Positions 1 to 8,645 of a stretch of DNA of 64,000 bases are shown here, piece by piece. Source of the DNA: Allofournierella massiliensis (GTDB lineage: Bacteria > Bacillota > Clostridia > Oscillospirales > Ruminococcaceae); assembly GCF_004345265.1 (NCBI RefSeq), contig NZ_SLUM01000015.1, positions 38,981 through 102,980 on the forward strand, read 5' to 3'. How positions within the stretch are numbered: the stretch's first letter is position 1; each line of letters opens with the position of its first letter. The position numbers and the translations under genes are program-made. The notes beneath the pieces were generated by a model. The model searched no databases. It was not told where the DNA came from and worked only from the letters and a program-made list of their open reading frames with translations.

Positions 1-216
1 TTTCTCCAGCTTGCCCACCACGGGATAGCCCACGGTGGTCGTGGGAGAATTCGCCATCTGAACGCCAGTTTCTTTTTCCAGGCTCTGAAGCTCGTCAAAG
101 AGCCGGTCATAGACCTCATCGCTGACGCTGGGATTGTTGTGGTTATAGTATTCGTTGCGATAGCGGTTGAGCCGATCCGTCAGTTCCCGCTGCTTCCTCA
201 AAATAGTTTGATCCAT
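1..216 (-). CDS. ligA: NAD-dependent DNA ligase, N-terminal fragment (continues off window)
   Basis: Only the first 72 codons are present; the rest lies left of base 1. The translated piece has the start of the adenylation domain of bacterial NAD-dependent DNA ligases: an N-terminal helical part with a YYNHNNPSVSDEVYD stretch (domain Ia, NMN-binding) and an SPTTTVG motif. The ATG overlaps the stop of the upstream gene by one base (TAATG), so translation is probably coupled. LigA seals nicks using NAD+. A copy inside a mobile element is likely an accessory ligase beside the chromosomal one. Family call is firm; whether the full gene is intact cannot be seen. Confidence 0.8.
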   Translation of the reverse strand, partial: MDQTILRKQRELTDRLNRYRNEYYNHNNPSVSDEVYDRLFDELQSLEKETGVQMANSPTTTVGYPVVGKLEK

Positions 217-536
217 TATGCTGCCTCCTTGTCCAGAACACGAAACGCCATGATCAGCGTTTCCGCCGTCTTTGTTTGATTCATGTATGAGCTGCATACG
301 CCATCCTCAAATGACCAAGTGCTGGCCGCTCCCCACCACATCACGGAGCCGCGCCCTTCGTTCGCCGCGTTGATGCGGGGAGCAGGCGGATTAAGAATTT
401 TGGTGTAAAAACCCTGAGTATTTGCCAGTGTGACCTCCCGCAGTTCCCCAACACATCCAGGCCGGCAATGGTCGGTGACCACCAGCCGAGTGCCAGGCCG
501 CAGCGTGCGCTTGAGCTGGTTTAGATTTTTAATCAT
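216..536 (-). CDS. hypothetical protein of mobile element (106 aa)
   Basis: I do not recognise this protein. It begins with a Lys/Arg-rich segment and has VVTDHCRPGCVG near residues 19-30, with two cysteines that could bind metal, followed by a tryptophan-rich middle (VMWWGAAS) and no membrane segment. The ATG sits behind GGAGG and overlaps the end of the upstream gene by 8 bp. Its own stop overlaps the ligase start by one base. This tight packing makes it a genuine operon member of the element. Function unknown. Confidence 0.65.
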   Translation of the reverse strand: MIKNLNQLKRTLRPGTRLVVTDHCRPGCVGELREVTLANTQGFYTKILNPPAPRINAANEGRGSVMWWGAASTWSFEDGVCSSYMNQTKTAETLIMAFRVLDKEAA

Positions 537-1071
537 GTCTGCCTCCGTTTGGTATAAGAGCCGCTTCCTGTATTTCCAGCATCCATGTGCTGGAAATTCC
601 TAAGTAAAAAGGATGCCTATATGAAAATATCAGGCCCTCTCTGCCATCTGGGAGCAAACGGTCGTCCTCCCATATAATCGGTGGACCACAGATAATATCC
701 GCGGCTTTCTGAGCTTTGATATTCAAGACACTTTTCTTCATCTGCCTGCGGAGCTCATCTTTATCACGGCTTACGGCCATGACCTTAGTTCCGCGAAATC
801 CATCGTCATCCCAGGCAAGAACAAGAGCATACAGCGACGCGGTCTCAGACTTTGTTTTTGAGCCCTGAGTTTGTTCACGGCCAACTGCGTACCGCCCAAA
901 ATTCAATTCCTGAATGATCCGCAGGATAGCGTCATCATCCTCCCACGGCGCAAAGAGGGTGGTTCGTCCGGGGCCCTCTCCCACATGTACCCTTACGGTT
1001 TTATCGTAGATCTGCATCAGCACATCGGGGCGCTGGGCGCAGACTACGGCCAAATTTCCAAGCTGTTTCAT
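529..1071 (-). CDS. hypothetical protein of mobile element (180 aa)
   Basis: Unrecognised soluble protein with no signal peptide or membrane segment. An acidic patch (APWEDDDAILRII) lies near residues 41-53, a basic stretch (RDKDELRRQMKKS) near 101-113, and the C-terminus is tryptophan- and aromatic-rich. The start ATG follows AAAGGAGG with good spacing. The downstream gene overlaps by 8 bp, so the two are translationally coupled. It belongs to the leftward element operon. No function is assigned. Confidence 0.65.
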   Translation of the reverse strand: MKQLGNLAVVCAQRPDVLMQIYDKTVRVHVGEGPGRTTLFAPWEDDDAILRIIQELNFGRYAVGREQTQGSKTKSETASLYALVLAWDDDGFRGTKVMAVSRDKDELRRQMKKSVLNIKAQKAADIICGPPIIWEDDRLLPDGREGLIFSYRHPFYLGISSTWMLEIQEAALIPNGGRHD

Positions 1072-1083
1072 TGATTCCTCCTT

Positions 1084-1566
1084 TTATTCCACTCGCAGCC
1101 AGATCACGATGGGCCGCTTGAGGTCAGCTGTCACATAATTCTTTCGCACATTGACGGGGCGGTAATATCCATCCAGTTCGCACTCCGTACTCTGCTCAAT
1201 ACGCCCTTCGTCCCTGGCAAGATGTTGCCGAAATGAACGCAGGGTGTGCAGGCGTACCGCCAGCGGATCGCTTTCCCGGCATAACAGGTCAGCACAATAC
1301 ACATAGCGGCGCGGTTCTTCTTTGAGCATAAAGCCATAAGTCATATACCGATGGCAACGATGCCCCTTTGCCCGTTCAATGTGTTTCAAAAAGGCCACGC
1401 CGGCTTTTCCGCCCTGAGTCAAACAGATGTTTCCTAATTGGCCGCGCTGGTCAGATGTCAGTGGAATCTCCATTTTCTTCTGACCTTGCAAACCTTTGTA
1501 GGCACGAAAGAGCTCCGGTGCGTAACGACAACCGCGGATTTCATACCAAAACATGCTATTGCTCAT
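1084..1566 (-). CDS. hypothetical protein of mobile element (160 aa)
   Basis: Unrecognised. The protein is rich in Arg, Cys, Tyr and His (cysteines in RGCRYAPE, NICLTQ, RCHRY and YCADLLCRE), has no transmembrane segment, and ends with a short hydrophobic strand (PIVIWLRVE). The ATG is preceded by GGAGG. It lies 12 bp before the next gene and 63 bp after pcfJ, the gap containing a hairpin. Co-directional, tightly spaced placement supports it as a real gene of the element. Function unknown. Confidence 0.65.
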   Translation of the reverse strand: MSNSMFWYEIRGCRYAPELFRAYKGLQGQKKMEIPLTSDQRGQLGNICLTQGGKAGVAFLKHIERAKGHRCHRYMTYGFMLKEEPRRYVYCADLLCRESDPLAVRLHTLRSFRQHLARDEGRIEQSTECELDGYYRPVNVRKNYVTADLKRPIVIWLRVE

Positions 1567-1590
1567 AAAACCTCCTTCCTAATACAGCTG

Positions 1591-1618
1591 GCCGGACGCC
1601 CCAAAGGACGCCCGGCCA
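1591..1618 (-). promoter_or_regulatory. intra-operon hairpin between pcfJ and the 160-aa gene
   Basis: An inverted repeat with arms starting GGCCGG and ending CCGGCC around a CCAAAG loop forms a stem of about 11 bp with two A/C mismatches. No U-tract follows on the minus strand, so this is more likely an mRNA-stability or processing element than a terminator. Confidence 0.4.
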
Positions 1619-1629
1619 TTGCTCTTTTC

Positions 1630-3822
1630 TCACGCAGCCGCAGGAAGTTCCTGCTGCTGCATGACTTCTTTGTTTTCCATCAAGTCCGCCAAAAGTACAT
1701 CTGCCAGCAGACATCCAGCAAGATGCCCGGTGTGGATGATTACACGGTCTTTCTGCATCTGGATAAATTCCTCTTTCCTCAGTTCGCGGCTCCGCGCTGC
1801 CAACTTCAGATCGCGGCGGGTAAGACGCGCTGTTATGGCTTTCTGCCATTTCAGCAGAAATTCACTCGCCTGTTCAATGTCCTCATATTGGCGGTCGAAC
1901 AGGGTTCGTTTCTGTCGTACCGTACCATCCGGCTCAATTTCCAGCGTGTAATAGGGATCTCCCGGCTCATTCGTCCGGCGCAGGAACATGATGAAGCTTT
2001 CCTGGCGTTCTATACGCTCATAATATCGCTCACCGCTGCCGTCGTTTCCCACACAATGGTGGAGCATTCGGCCTTCTTTGATGATCTCAAAGATGTTTTG
2101 GGGCGCAAGTACCGTATAGTCTTCATCCGCGTAAGCATATTTTTTTTGCAATTCCATACAGATGGCATTGACATGGGGATATTTCGCCGCCATTTTCGCC
2201 GCCTGTTCTTCAAGACTCCCTGCCTCGCTCTGGATGACCAGTTCATCATGCCGCTGGCGCAGTTTGCGCACACGGTAGATGATCTCGTCACTGGTGTCGT
2301 AGTGCAGTCGCTCTGCCATAGCAAGATAGTCCTGCCAAGTGAACAGTGCCTGTCTACAGCTGCCGTCAAAGTACTGTTTTTGTTTCTGCAGGTAATTTTT
2401 TATCTGAACCAGGCTCATGCGATCTGAAATGAATATCAAATCTCTGGCTGTGATCCGTTCTTTTTTGAGCCAGGCCAGCATATCATCGGAGACATTTTGG
2501 CCGGTCCGCTTTTCGAGCTGCAACCATGCCAGGTCTTCCGTATCACCGTCTATCTGTCTCAAACGCTGGAATCTGGAGCCATCTAACCCCAAGGCCCGAA
2601 TCAGTCGCGGCTCATCCGGATAAAGGATCTGTTTCCGAACACTATCCGTGCGTTCAAAGCACTCCTTTGTCAGTGCCGGCAAGCCCGCCTTCCAGATCTG
2701 CTCCATCTTCGGCACATGTTTCCAAACAGCCAAATACTTCTCTGGGTCGGTCACTGGATGCTTGCGCAGCCACTCTACGAGCCCCGTACCGCGCAGTTCT
2801 TCCCGCTCCATGCAGGGCAGGCTCTTTCCATATACGCGGCCTCTTTCATCTCCATGGTAACCATAGTAGCAGGGTTTACCGGCAATCCAGCGTGTCTCCC
2901 TCTGGCAATACATACCCCAATAGTAGGAACGGATCTCTCCGCTGCGGTCATAAATTGAACGGCGCAATTCATGCCAATAGGGTTCGCTGCGGGGCAGGCT
3001 TTCTTTTCGGTAAGTCCGGTCTGCCTTGAATTCACGGAGGACGAAACCATCCCTGCACCGCTGGATCAGATAGGCATAGTACCTGTCTGTTCGGATGTAG
3101 CCAGCACGCCCAAACGCCTTGAATACGATGGGATGCCGGCAGCAGGAACAGCGCCCTTTCTTATTGTGATACGGGTGCCCGGTTATCGGGACCTCTTTTC
3201 CGCAGAAGGTACAGTATCCGGATTTCGCTCCGCCGCGCTTATAGTGATAGAAGATGAAATTTTCCCGTACAGCCACTTTATCAATCCAGCGCAGCCAATC
3301 CTTGGGTAAGTCCGGCACCTGAGCCAAATCCTGATCCCATGGGTCAGTAATTCGCTTGTGATGCCGCTCCAACTGTTCGTCCCGCACATTTCTCTGAAAA
3401 TCAAGAATGCCGAGGTATCCACCGCGCTCCCCAGAAAAGTAATCCTGCACTATGGCGGCATCTTCCTCGGTGAACCAGCAGGTACCATAATAGTTTCTTC
3501 CCGGCCAATCCAACCTGTCCAACTTGGCCTCTCGCCATTTTTTCTCTAAATGGTCGTAGGTCAAAAACCGGCGTGCTTTTTTGTCGAGGAACACCTCATA
3601 GGCGGGGTTACTGCCATCCAGCCGCAGATGATCCGGAAGATAAAAAGCCGCTTTGAGAATGCCATCCTGAACGAGACAATTCATGTACGGGTAGTACATA
3701 CGCTCAACATAAGTGTAGCCATAGGGGCTCTTATGCTGCTTAGGATCATCCTTGATTGCCGCTTGTTTCATCTCTGGCGTTGCCGTCAATCTCGGCATTG
3801 CCAGAAGTGCAGATTTCTTCAA
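1630..3822 (-). CDS. pcfJ: PcfJ-like conjugation-element protein (730 aa)
   Basis: This matches the PcfJ-like family (named after the pCF10 conjugative plasmid), found on integrative and conjugative elements of gut Firmicutes and Bacteroidetes. The diagnostic C-terminal block is visible near residues 600-665: MLHHCVGNDGSGERYYERI, then an SFIMFLRR strand, an EIEP turn and a KRTLFDRQ segment. Near residues 205-230 a four-Cys cluster (CTFCGKE and CSCC) looks like a zinc ribbon. The start is TTG, 2 bp after the upstream stop, behind a weak GGTGA; an ATG at codon 9 is an alternative. The biochemical role of PcfJ is not established. The family is firm and the gene is intact. Confidence 0.8.
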   Translation of the reverse strand: MKKSALLAMPRLTATPEMKQAAIKDDPKQHKSPYGYTYVERMYYPYMNCLVQDGILKAAFYLPDHLRLDGSNPAYEVFLDKKARRFLTYDHLEKKWREAKLDRLDWPGRNYYGTCWFTEEDAAIVQDYFSGERGGYLGILDFQRNVRDEQLERHHKRITDPWDQDLAQVPDLPKDWLRWIDKVAVRENFIFYHYKRGGAKSGYCTFCGKEVPITGHPYHNKKGRCSCCRHPIVFKAFGRAGYIRTDRYYAYLIQRCRDGFVLREFKADRTYRKESLPRSEPYWHELRRSIYDRSGEIRSYYWGMYCQRETRWIAGKPCYYGYHGDERGRVYGKSLPCMEREELRGTGLVEWLRKHPVTDPEKYLAVWKHVPKMEQIWKAGLPALTKECFERTDSVRKQILYPDEPRLIRALGLDGSRFQRLRQIDGDTEDLAWLQLEKRTGQNVSDDMLAWLKKERITARDLIFISDRMSLVQIKNYLQKQKQYFDGSCRQALFTWQDYLAMAERLHYDTSDEIIYRVRKLRQRHDELVIQSEAGSLEEQAAKMAAKYPHVNAICMELQKKYAYADEDYTVLAPQNIFEIIKEGRMLHHCVGNDGSGERYYERIERQESFIMFLRRTNEPGDPYYTLEIEPDGTVRQKRTLFDRQYEDIEQASEFLLKWQKAITARLTRRDLKLAARSRELRKEEFIQMQKDRVIIHTGHLAGCLLADVLLADLMENKEVMQQQELPAAA

Positions 3823-3823
3823 C

Positions 3824-4369
3824 TCAATTCACCATCCTTTTCTCAAGATCAGCCCCATACCAAATTCCCGGAAGAAGCGTTTTCCCATCAATGGTCGCCA
3901 CCACGATCTGCTGAATCAAACCGGTCGTGGCGTCCTCTTTGGCAAAAGCCAGCACATCGCCTTTCTGCCCTCCCTTTGCAATGGGGTCGGCGCCGCGCAC
4001 CGCCGCATAACCGCTCCATGCCACGGCCTTGTCCTTTTGCACATGGCTGTTCCGCTTCCGTTTGGGGTGGTCTGCCATGAAAGCAAGGCCATGGAGGAAT
4101 AATTCCTTTTTCGTCAGCCGTTTCAAAATAGTCAGTTCGGTACAAGAGATTTTGGAATCAACTGCATCCTCATCAATATCTCCGCCGGCATCGACAATAT
4201 AGTATTCCGCATGGTCTACATCCGAATAGTAACTCAGGCAGTCCAGCGGGTCCTCCGCACAGTGAAAACCATTTTGAGCGCAGTTCGCCTTCTCCGTTAC
4301 ATTCAGTCCCATCTGGAACTGGTAGCCGCGGCAAATCAAGCCGGGAAGAAATCCTTTATATGCAATCAT
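3824..4369 (-). CDS. DUF7666-like element protein (181 aa)
   Basis: The N-terminus follows a pattern I associate with DUF7666-type proteins of mobile elements: MIAYKGF, a CRGYQF strand, then NGFHCAEDPLDCLSYY, and an acidic AEYYIVDAGGDIDED strand. These proteins are common in phages and conjugative elements and have no known activity. The C-terminal half is Lys/Arg-rich, followed by DVLAFAKED and a final short strand. The ATG follows AAGGGG, 11 bp after the pcfK-like gene, and the gene ends 1 bp before the TTG of pcfJ. Function unknown; family call is by pattern only. Confidence 0.6.
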   Translation of the reverse strand: MIAYKGFLPGLICRGYQFQMGLNVTEKANCAQNGFHCAEDPLDCLSYYSDVDHAEYYIVDAGGDIDEDAVDSKISCTELTILKRLTKKELFLHGLAFMADHPKRKRNSHVQKDKAVAWSGYAAVRGADPIAKGGQKGDVLAFAKEDATTGLIQQIVVATIDGKTLLPGIWYGADLEKRMVN

Positions 4370-4380
4370 GCTGCACCCCT

Positions 4381-5343
4381 TCAGCCTGCTTTTGCCATGC
4401 CGAGATCCAGCAGGGACAACTGACCATCACCAGCAGGCTTTTTATCTGCGGCAGGCTTCGGCTTGGGGTCCGCCTTTTTCTTTTCCTGCTTCTTCTTGGC
4501 GGTCTTGGCTGCCTTGGAGGAAGACTTTCCGTAGTAGGGCTTCGGAACAAACTTTTCCTCCTGCTCCTGATCCTCCTTGGCGTCTGGGTCGCGGAAATAA
4601 TCCTCTGCCCACTGATAACACAGATCGTCCGGAACATCACAGCCATACCCCTGACTGCCCGGGCCCGGCTGAATGCCGCTCGCTTTGAGTTCGTCCTGAA
4701 TGTAGTCCCATGCCTTGCGGCTGATATATTGGAAGCAATGGATCATTGACTTGCGCGGGTGCATGGTGAGGCGGGCAAAAGCGATATCCTCCAGGCACTT
4801 GGTCTGGATAAATTCCGCCACGCACTCCTTCATGTTGCGCCGGGTCAGCTTTTCTGTATCTGCGCTGACTCGCTGCATGGAGGCGTTCACCACCTCGTCA
4901 TCACTCATTGCCGCCAGACGGTCCAGCTGCTCCTGCTCGGCTTTTTTCTTTTCAGCCTGCCTGGCTTCCCATTCTGCCTTATGCTTGGCTTCAGCAGCCT
5001 CATGTTCCGCCCGGCGCTTATCTTCATCGGCAGCCGCATTGGGCTCGGCAGGCGTCTCCGGCTCTTGGCCGGCATCATCCCCATCCGTGTCCTGCGTGTC
5101 TATGGAATCAGTTTCATCCTGTTCTTCCGTTCCGCTCGCCACTTCCTGCAAACCGCCATCCACATCGGCAGTGGACGCAGATACCGGTTCTACGGGCGCG
5201 GGCGTCGATGCCCCGTCAGACGGCGGTACCGGCAGTTCGTCAAAGGTTTCCTCATCCTCAAAGGGATTTCCCACCGGAAACCCTTCCGTGGTGGACTTTT
5301 GCCCCTCCTGCATATTCAGCGACATTTCCGAAAAATATCCCAT
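4381..5343 (-). CDS. PcfK-like protein, related to Cas9 inhibitor AcrIIA9 family
   Basis: 320 aa from the ATG behind AAAGGAG (a longer frame upstream lacks a site). Layout: short N-terminus, an acidic Glu/Asp/Pro/Ser-rich segment (about residues 30-110), a charged coiled coil (about 115-150, EAAEAKHKAEWEARQAEKK), then a compact conserved domain (about 165-260), and a Lys/Pro tail ending GQLSLLDLG. The conserved domain has the PcfK order: an FARLTMHPRKSM helix, a CFQYI segment, a G-Y-G turn and VPDDLCYQWAEDYF. PcfK-like proteins of gut elements include AcrIIA9, reported to inhibit type II-A Cas9. Homology at domain level is likely; Cas9 inhibition by this divergent, extended member is inference. 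It sits two genes from pcfJ, the usual company. Confidence 0.65.
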   Translation of the reverse strand: MGYFSEMSLNMQEGQKSTTEGFPVGNPFEDEETFDELPVPPSDGASTPAPVEPVSASTADVDGGLQEVASGTEEQDETDSIDTQDTDGDDAGQEPETPAEPNAAADEDKRRAEHEAAEAKHKAEWEARQAEKKKAEQEQLDRLAAMSDDEVVNASMQRVSADTEKLTRRNMKECVAEFIQTKCLEDIAFARLTMHPRKSMIHCFQYISRKAWDYIQDELKASGIQPGPGSQGYGCDVPDDLCYQWAEDYFRDPDAKEDQEQEEKFVPKPYYGKSSSKAAKTAKKKQEKKKADPKPKPAADKKPAGDGQLSLLDLGMAKAG

Positions 5344-5365
5344 AGTGATCTCCTTTCTGTTGTTA

Positions 5366-5404
5366 AGCAAAAGGCATGGAGCAGGCCAACGCCCATTCCA
5401 TGCC
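5366..5404 (-). terminator. terminator-like hairpin inside the element operon
   Basis: Arms GGCATGGA (5373-5380) and TCCATGCC (5397-5404) form a perfect 8-bp stem. On the minus strand the stem is followed by TTTTGCTT, so it resembles a weak intrinsic terminator just after the 83-aa gene and before the pcfK-like gene. It may set the ratio of the genes on either side. Confidence 0.45.
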
Positions 5405-5418
5405 TCTGTTACACTGTG

Positions 5419-5670
5419 TCACAACACATAAAGTAATGTGCTGTAGCTGTCAAAGCAATAGCACACCACATCGGGGTACTGCTTTGACCATTCCTTGATC
5501 TTATCTTGTACTGCCTGGGCCGCTTTGCTAGCCGGACCGTCCCACGGGGGCGGTATCGTCACCGTGAAAAAGCCCCTTTCTACGCTGGATTGCACATCTG
5601 CGTCCAGATGGGCGCATTGTTCCAGAAACGCCAAAAGCTGGGCCGCCTTCGTCCCGTTCACGACAATCAT
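5419..5670 (-). CDS. hypothetical small protein of mobile element (83 aa)
   Basis: Unrecognised 83-aa protein. I start it at the internal ATG at 5670 (MIVVNGTK) because AGGAGAGG lies 5-6 bases before it, whereas the longer frame overlaps the primase gene and has no site. The sequence alternates short hydrophobic strands and helices (AAQLLAFLEQC, GFFTVTIPPP, VQDKIKEWSKQ, VVCYCFDSY), consistent with a small alpha/beta fold. The start is 26 bp after the primase stop. Function unknown. Confidence 0.6.
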   Translation of the reverse strand: MIVVNGTKAAQLLAFLEQCAHLDADVQSSVERGFFTVTIPPPWDGPASKAAQAVQDKIKEWSKQYPDVVCYCFDSYSTLLYVL

Positions 5671-5695
5671 CAAAACCTCTCCTACGCTTCTCTCA

Positions 5696-7459
5696 TCATG
5701 CCTTTTTCGCAAGCATCGGTGAGAACTTTACCCGCTTAAACTGCTCTTGTCCATTTACATAGTAATAGTCCCGTCTGGCGCCGTGATCCAGCTCTACCAC
5801 ATCGGAAAGAGTCATCGGACGCCCACGGCAGCCTTCAGGCAGATGCTCCCGGCAGTCGGCAAACAGGCGCTTCAAAAGCGCGTCATCGGCTTGTCCAGCC
5901 GGGCAATAAATCTCGCCCGCTCCCGCCACATAATACAGTGCCGCAGGAGGCTGCTCATAGCCGGCATCTTCTAACGCTGTAATGTCCTTGAATGCAAACG
6001 GGATCGCTTTCTGTTCGTCCAGTTGGAGCTGATAGAGCACAAATCTCTGCTTTCTCCGCTGAGGTTCCAGCAGTCCAGCGAGGGTATCCCGGCCACAGCG
6101 CAGAAAAATCTCATGTTCTTCTTGCGTCAGCCCCAGGTACTCCGTCAGACTGACATTCTGTTCAGCCCGATGCTGCCACTGCTCAGTGCAGTCCTCAATG
6201 TGGGCCAGCTCGCACAGGCCGCACAGATACTGCTCCTTGAAGCTCAGCTTTTCAATTTCTCTTTGCCATTGGTTTTCGCGGCGCAGAGCCAGCTGCCAGT
6301 CATCGAATCCTTTGTAGTTGGGATTCCAGGTCAGCCGCCGGCAGTTCATGCCGTGCTTTCGAGCTGTCAAGTAAATCTTCGATGCTCCCGCCATGGTCAT
6401 GTTATTGTTGTACTTGTCCATATCGTGGGCTTCAATGATTTCTTCCGTGCCGTTCTGCGCCAGGATAGCAAACAACGCGTCCAGCGGACCGGTATTGTTG
6501 GCTCCGGCAATCGCAGCGAAAGTACGCCCAGTCAGGCAGTGGGAGATGTCGGCCTTCAACAGCCCTTCGATCACATAGACCACACGGGCAGATGAGTCGC
6601 CTACCAGATGTACCGGACTGCCTGAACCTGCTCCATCTCTTTTTGAAGAGGATGAAAACCAGATATATTTGGCGCCTGTTTTTTCCGGTGGGTCATCTTT
6701 GTTCTTCAGCGGGACATCCAGCATGATCTGAAATCCCTGTATCCTGCCATCAAAACCGATGGCGGGGATCAGTATGCCGGCTGTCTTTTTGTAGAACGCC
6801 ATGGTCCAGTGTCCATTATCGTCCCGATAGAATCCTGGCACTCCCTGCACCTTGCAGCCCTGCCTGATCAGCCGGTCTGTTATAGAGCGGCACAGGAAAG
6901 GCGGCGGGGTGCTCTTAAAGCCCAGCGCGTCGATCTGCTTATCCGATAATCCACGTTTTGGAGAACGCAGATGTTCCCGGTGCGCTGGCCGCAGAGAAAG
7001 CTGGGACAGCAGCAGGGACAGCGTTTGATGGATCTCCGCTGGGCTGGCCTTATCTGACTGTGGTACCATTTCTCGCTCGGAAAAAGAATGAGCGGCAGCG
7101 GCCGTCCGGGTCCCCAAGGGTGGGGACCCGGTGCTGGCCGGCTGCTGATGAGCGCCATTCCCGGAGCGTGCGTGTTCCTCCTGGATATTGTCACACAGAG
7201 CTTCTGCGATCTCCCAGTAGGCATCAGAGGTAGTCGTATGGTTGAATTCAGCATACAGAGCCAACATCCCGCCATATTTCCCGCAATAGTTGCACCGCCA
7301 GACATTTTTTTGAAAATTAACATTCATCTTGCCCCGGCGGTCACCGCAAAACGGACAGTCCACATAAACACTGTTCGCTTGTTGGCGCCTAATGCGCAGA
7401 TTCAGCAGATTGACAACTTCCATGATGCCAAAAGGAAATTCATCCGGGTATGAGCCCAT
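5696..7459 (-). CDS. CHC2 zinc-finger / Toprim DNA primase-like protein (587 aa)
   Basis: This would make RNA primers for replication of the element. Near the N-terminus is a CHC2-type zinc finger with Cys35-Pro-Phe-Cys38 and Cys56-Asn-Tyr-Cys59, as in DnaG. A Toprim-like region lies around residues 285-345: the acidic strand VVYVIEGLLKAD, a GANN turn and EAHDMDKYNN, giving the Glu and Asp-x-Asp metal ligands. The C-terminal 200 residues match nothing I know. The ATG follows GGGAGG. It lies among recombination and helicase genes, so the element probably replicates after excision. A DnaB-like helicase is not visible in the window. Family call is firm; the exact primase subtype is uncertain. 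Confidence 0.75.
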   Translation of the reverse strand: MGSYPDEFPFGIMEVVNLLNLRIRRQQANSVYVDCPFCGDRRGKMNVNFQKNVWRCNYCGKYGGMLALYAEFNHTTTSDAYWEIAEALCDNIQEEHARSGNGAHQQPASTGSPPLGTRTAAAAHSFSEREMVPQSDKASPAEIHQTLSLLLSQLSLRPAHREHLRSPKRGLSDKQIDALGFKSTPPPFLCRSITDRLIRQGCKVQGVPGFYRDDNGHWTMAFYKKTAGILIPAIGFDGRIQGFQIMLDVPLKNKDDPPEKTGAKYIWFSSSSKRDGAGSGSPVHLVGDSSARVVYVIEGLLKADISHCLTGRTFAAIAGANNTGPLDALFAILAQNGTEEIIEAHDMDKYNNNMTMAGASKIYLTARKHGMNCRRLTWNPNYKGFDDWQLALRRENQWQREIEKLSFKEQYLCGLCELAHIEDCTEQWQHRAEQNVSLTEYLGLTQEEHEIFLRCGRDTLAGLLEPQRRKQRFVLYQLQLDEQKAIPFAFKDITALEDAGYEQPPAALYYVAGAGEIYCPAGQADDALLKRLFADCREHLPEGCRGRPMTLSDVVELDHGARRDYYYVNGQEQFKRVKFSPMLAKKA

Positions 7460-7498
7460 CTGTCATTCCTCCCTTCATGCCCGCGCTGGGGTTCCATA

Positions 7499-8575
7499 TC
7501 AACTGGCCTTCTGAAGTGAATCGAGGACCAGCTGAGCCGCGGCCCGCACGATGTTATCCTTGCTCTTGTTGCCGGGAGTCAGATAGAACCGCAGATTGAC
7601 AGGCCTCTTCTTCGCCACCTCCGCGATGGTCATCCCCCGGCAGACGCCGCTGTCAACAACGACCTGCTGCGCCTGCTCCAGCGACATTGCCTTCAGGATC
7701 TCCTCCACAGGCGTGTCCTTGGTGTACGCAGCCGCCACATGCACAGCTCCGTTTTCCGGGAGCTCCTGCGTTTTCTCGGCGGCAGACGGAGCCGCTTCCG
7801 CTTGCTGGACCGGCAATTCGGTTCCCGGCGTGCTGACAGGCAGTTGATCCGCTTCACCAGCGGCGCCCGCATCGTCCGGTCTGTTCGCCATATCAGCAGG
7901 AAGCACATCAGCCTCCCGGCCAGTTTCTACCGGCAGCTGCTCCTTCATCGCCGTTTCTCCGGCACCCAATACTGTGGCATTGGGAGATACACCTGCGTGG
8001 ACAGGCTCAGACGCCTCGTGCGGCGTCACAACGCTGCCCGGCGGGTAATTCCCCTCCGGCGCGCCATCGGCCTTCTGAGCGCCTCTGACGGCCTTTTCCG
8101 GCGGTGTAGTCTTCACTGTGGGAGTAACAGGGGGCATACCAGCTTTGACTGCAGGCGCTGCTTCACTTTCCGGTCCCCCAGTCGCCTGTACATCAGCACT
8201 CACAAGCTGAATACCGAATCCGGCGTCCGAAAGGGCCTGGCTCAGCGCCTCGTTCTGGGCGGCCTTCACAAAGTCCTTATTGTCCTGCTTAGTCTGCTGG
8301 ACAACACTCATGCTGAACGGCTCCGCATCGCTGCGGTCCATGAATACCTTGGCCTCGAAAATCGCCATCTGGTCGGTGATCCGCATTGCCGTCACACGCA
8401 TACGCCCATTGGGATGCGCCATACGGAACCAGAGTTTCTGGTAGGGCAGATCCAACTTCATGGAGTTGCCGGCGCGCCGGAGGAATTTGAGCGGGTCAAA
8501 CCCCGGCACTTTGTTCAGCTCTGCGGCTGCGGGGATAGTTTCATACATCGTTTTGGCATTGTTGCTGTCGTTCAT
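7499..8575 (-). CDS. candidate single-strand annealing protein of the element
   Basis: About 358 aa from the ATG at 8575 (an in-frame GTG at 8581 is closer to the AGGAAGGAG site and equally possible). Residues about 10-125 form a conserved-looking domain: PYQKLWFRMAHPNGRMRV, a basic strand, an AIFEAKVFMD strand and FVKAAQNEALSQALSDAGFG. The last block resembles the 'AE..A.gRAL...GfG' helix of Erf/Rad52-like phage annealing proteins. A Pro/Ala/Glu/Thr-rich linker (about 130-280) leads to a C-terminal helical domain (about 285-358). Its place next to a YqaJ-type exonuclease and a RecD2-type helicase fits an exonuclease-annealase pair. The annealase role is inference; the gene itself is well supported. 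Confidence 0.5.
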   Translation of the reverse strand: MNDSNNAKTMYETIPAAAELNKVPGFDPLKFLRRAGNSMKLDLPYQKLWFRMAHPNGRMRVTAMRITDQMAIFEAKVFMDRSDAEPFSMSVVQQTKQDNKDFVKAAQNEALSQALSDAGFGIQLVSADVQATGGPESEAAPAVKAGMPPVTPTVKTTPPEKAVRGAQKADGAPEGNYPPGSVVTPHEASEPVHAGVSPNATVLGAGETAMKEQLPVETGREADVLPADMANRPDDAGAAGEADQLPVSTPGTELPVQQAEAAPSAAEKTQELPENGAVHVAAAYTKDTPVEEILKAMSLEQAQQVVVDSGVCRGMTIAEVAKKRPVNLRFYLTPGNKSKDNIVRAAAQLVLDSLQKAS

Positions 8576-8645
8576 CTTCACAATTCTCCTTCCTGTGTAA
8601 TAAATTGGGGACGCCGGGCTTTTTTCTGCACCTTGCGCCACATTT

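Noticed and set aside
1438..2427. 329-aa ORF on the plus strand
   Set aside because: It lies antisense to pcfJ and the 160-aa gene, has no ribosome-binding site and reads as a shadow of the conserved PcfJ domain.
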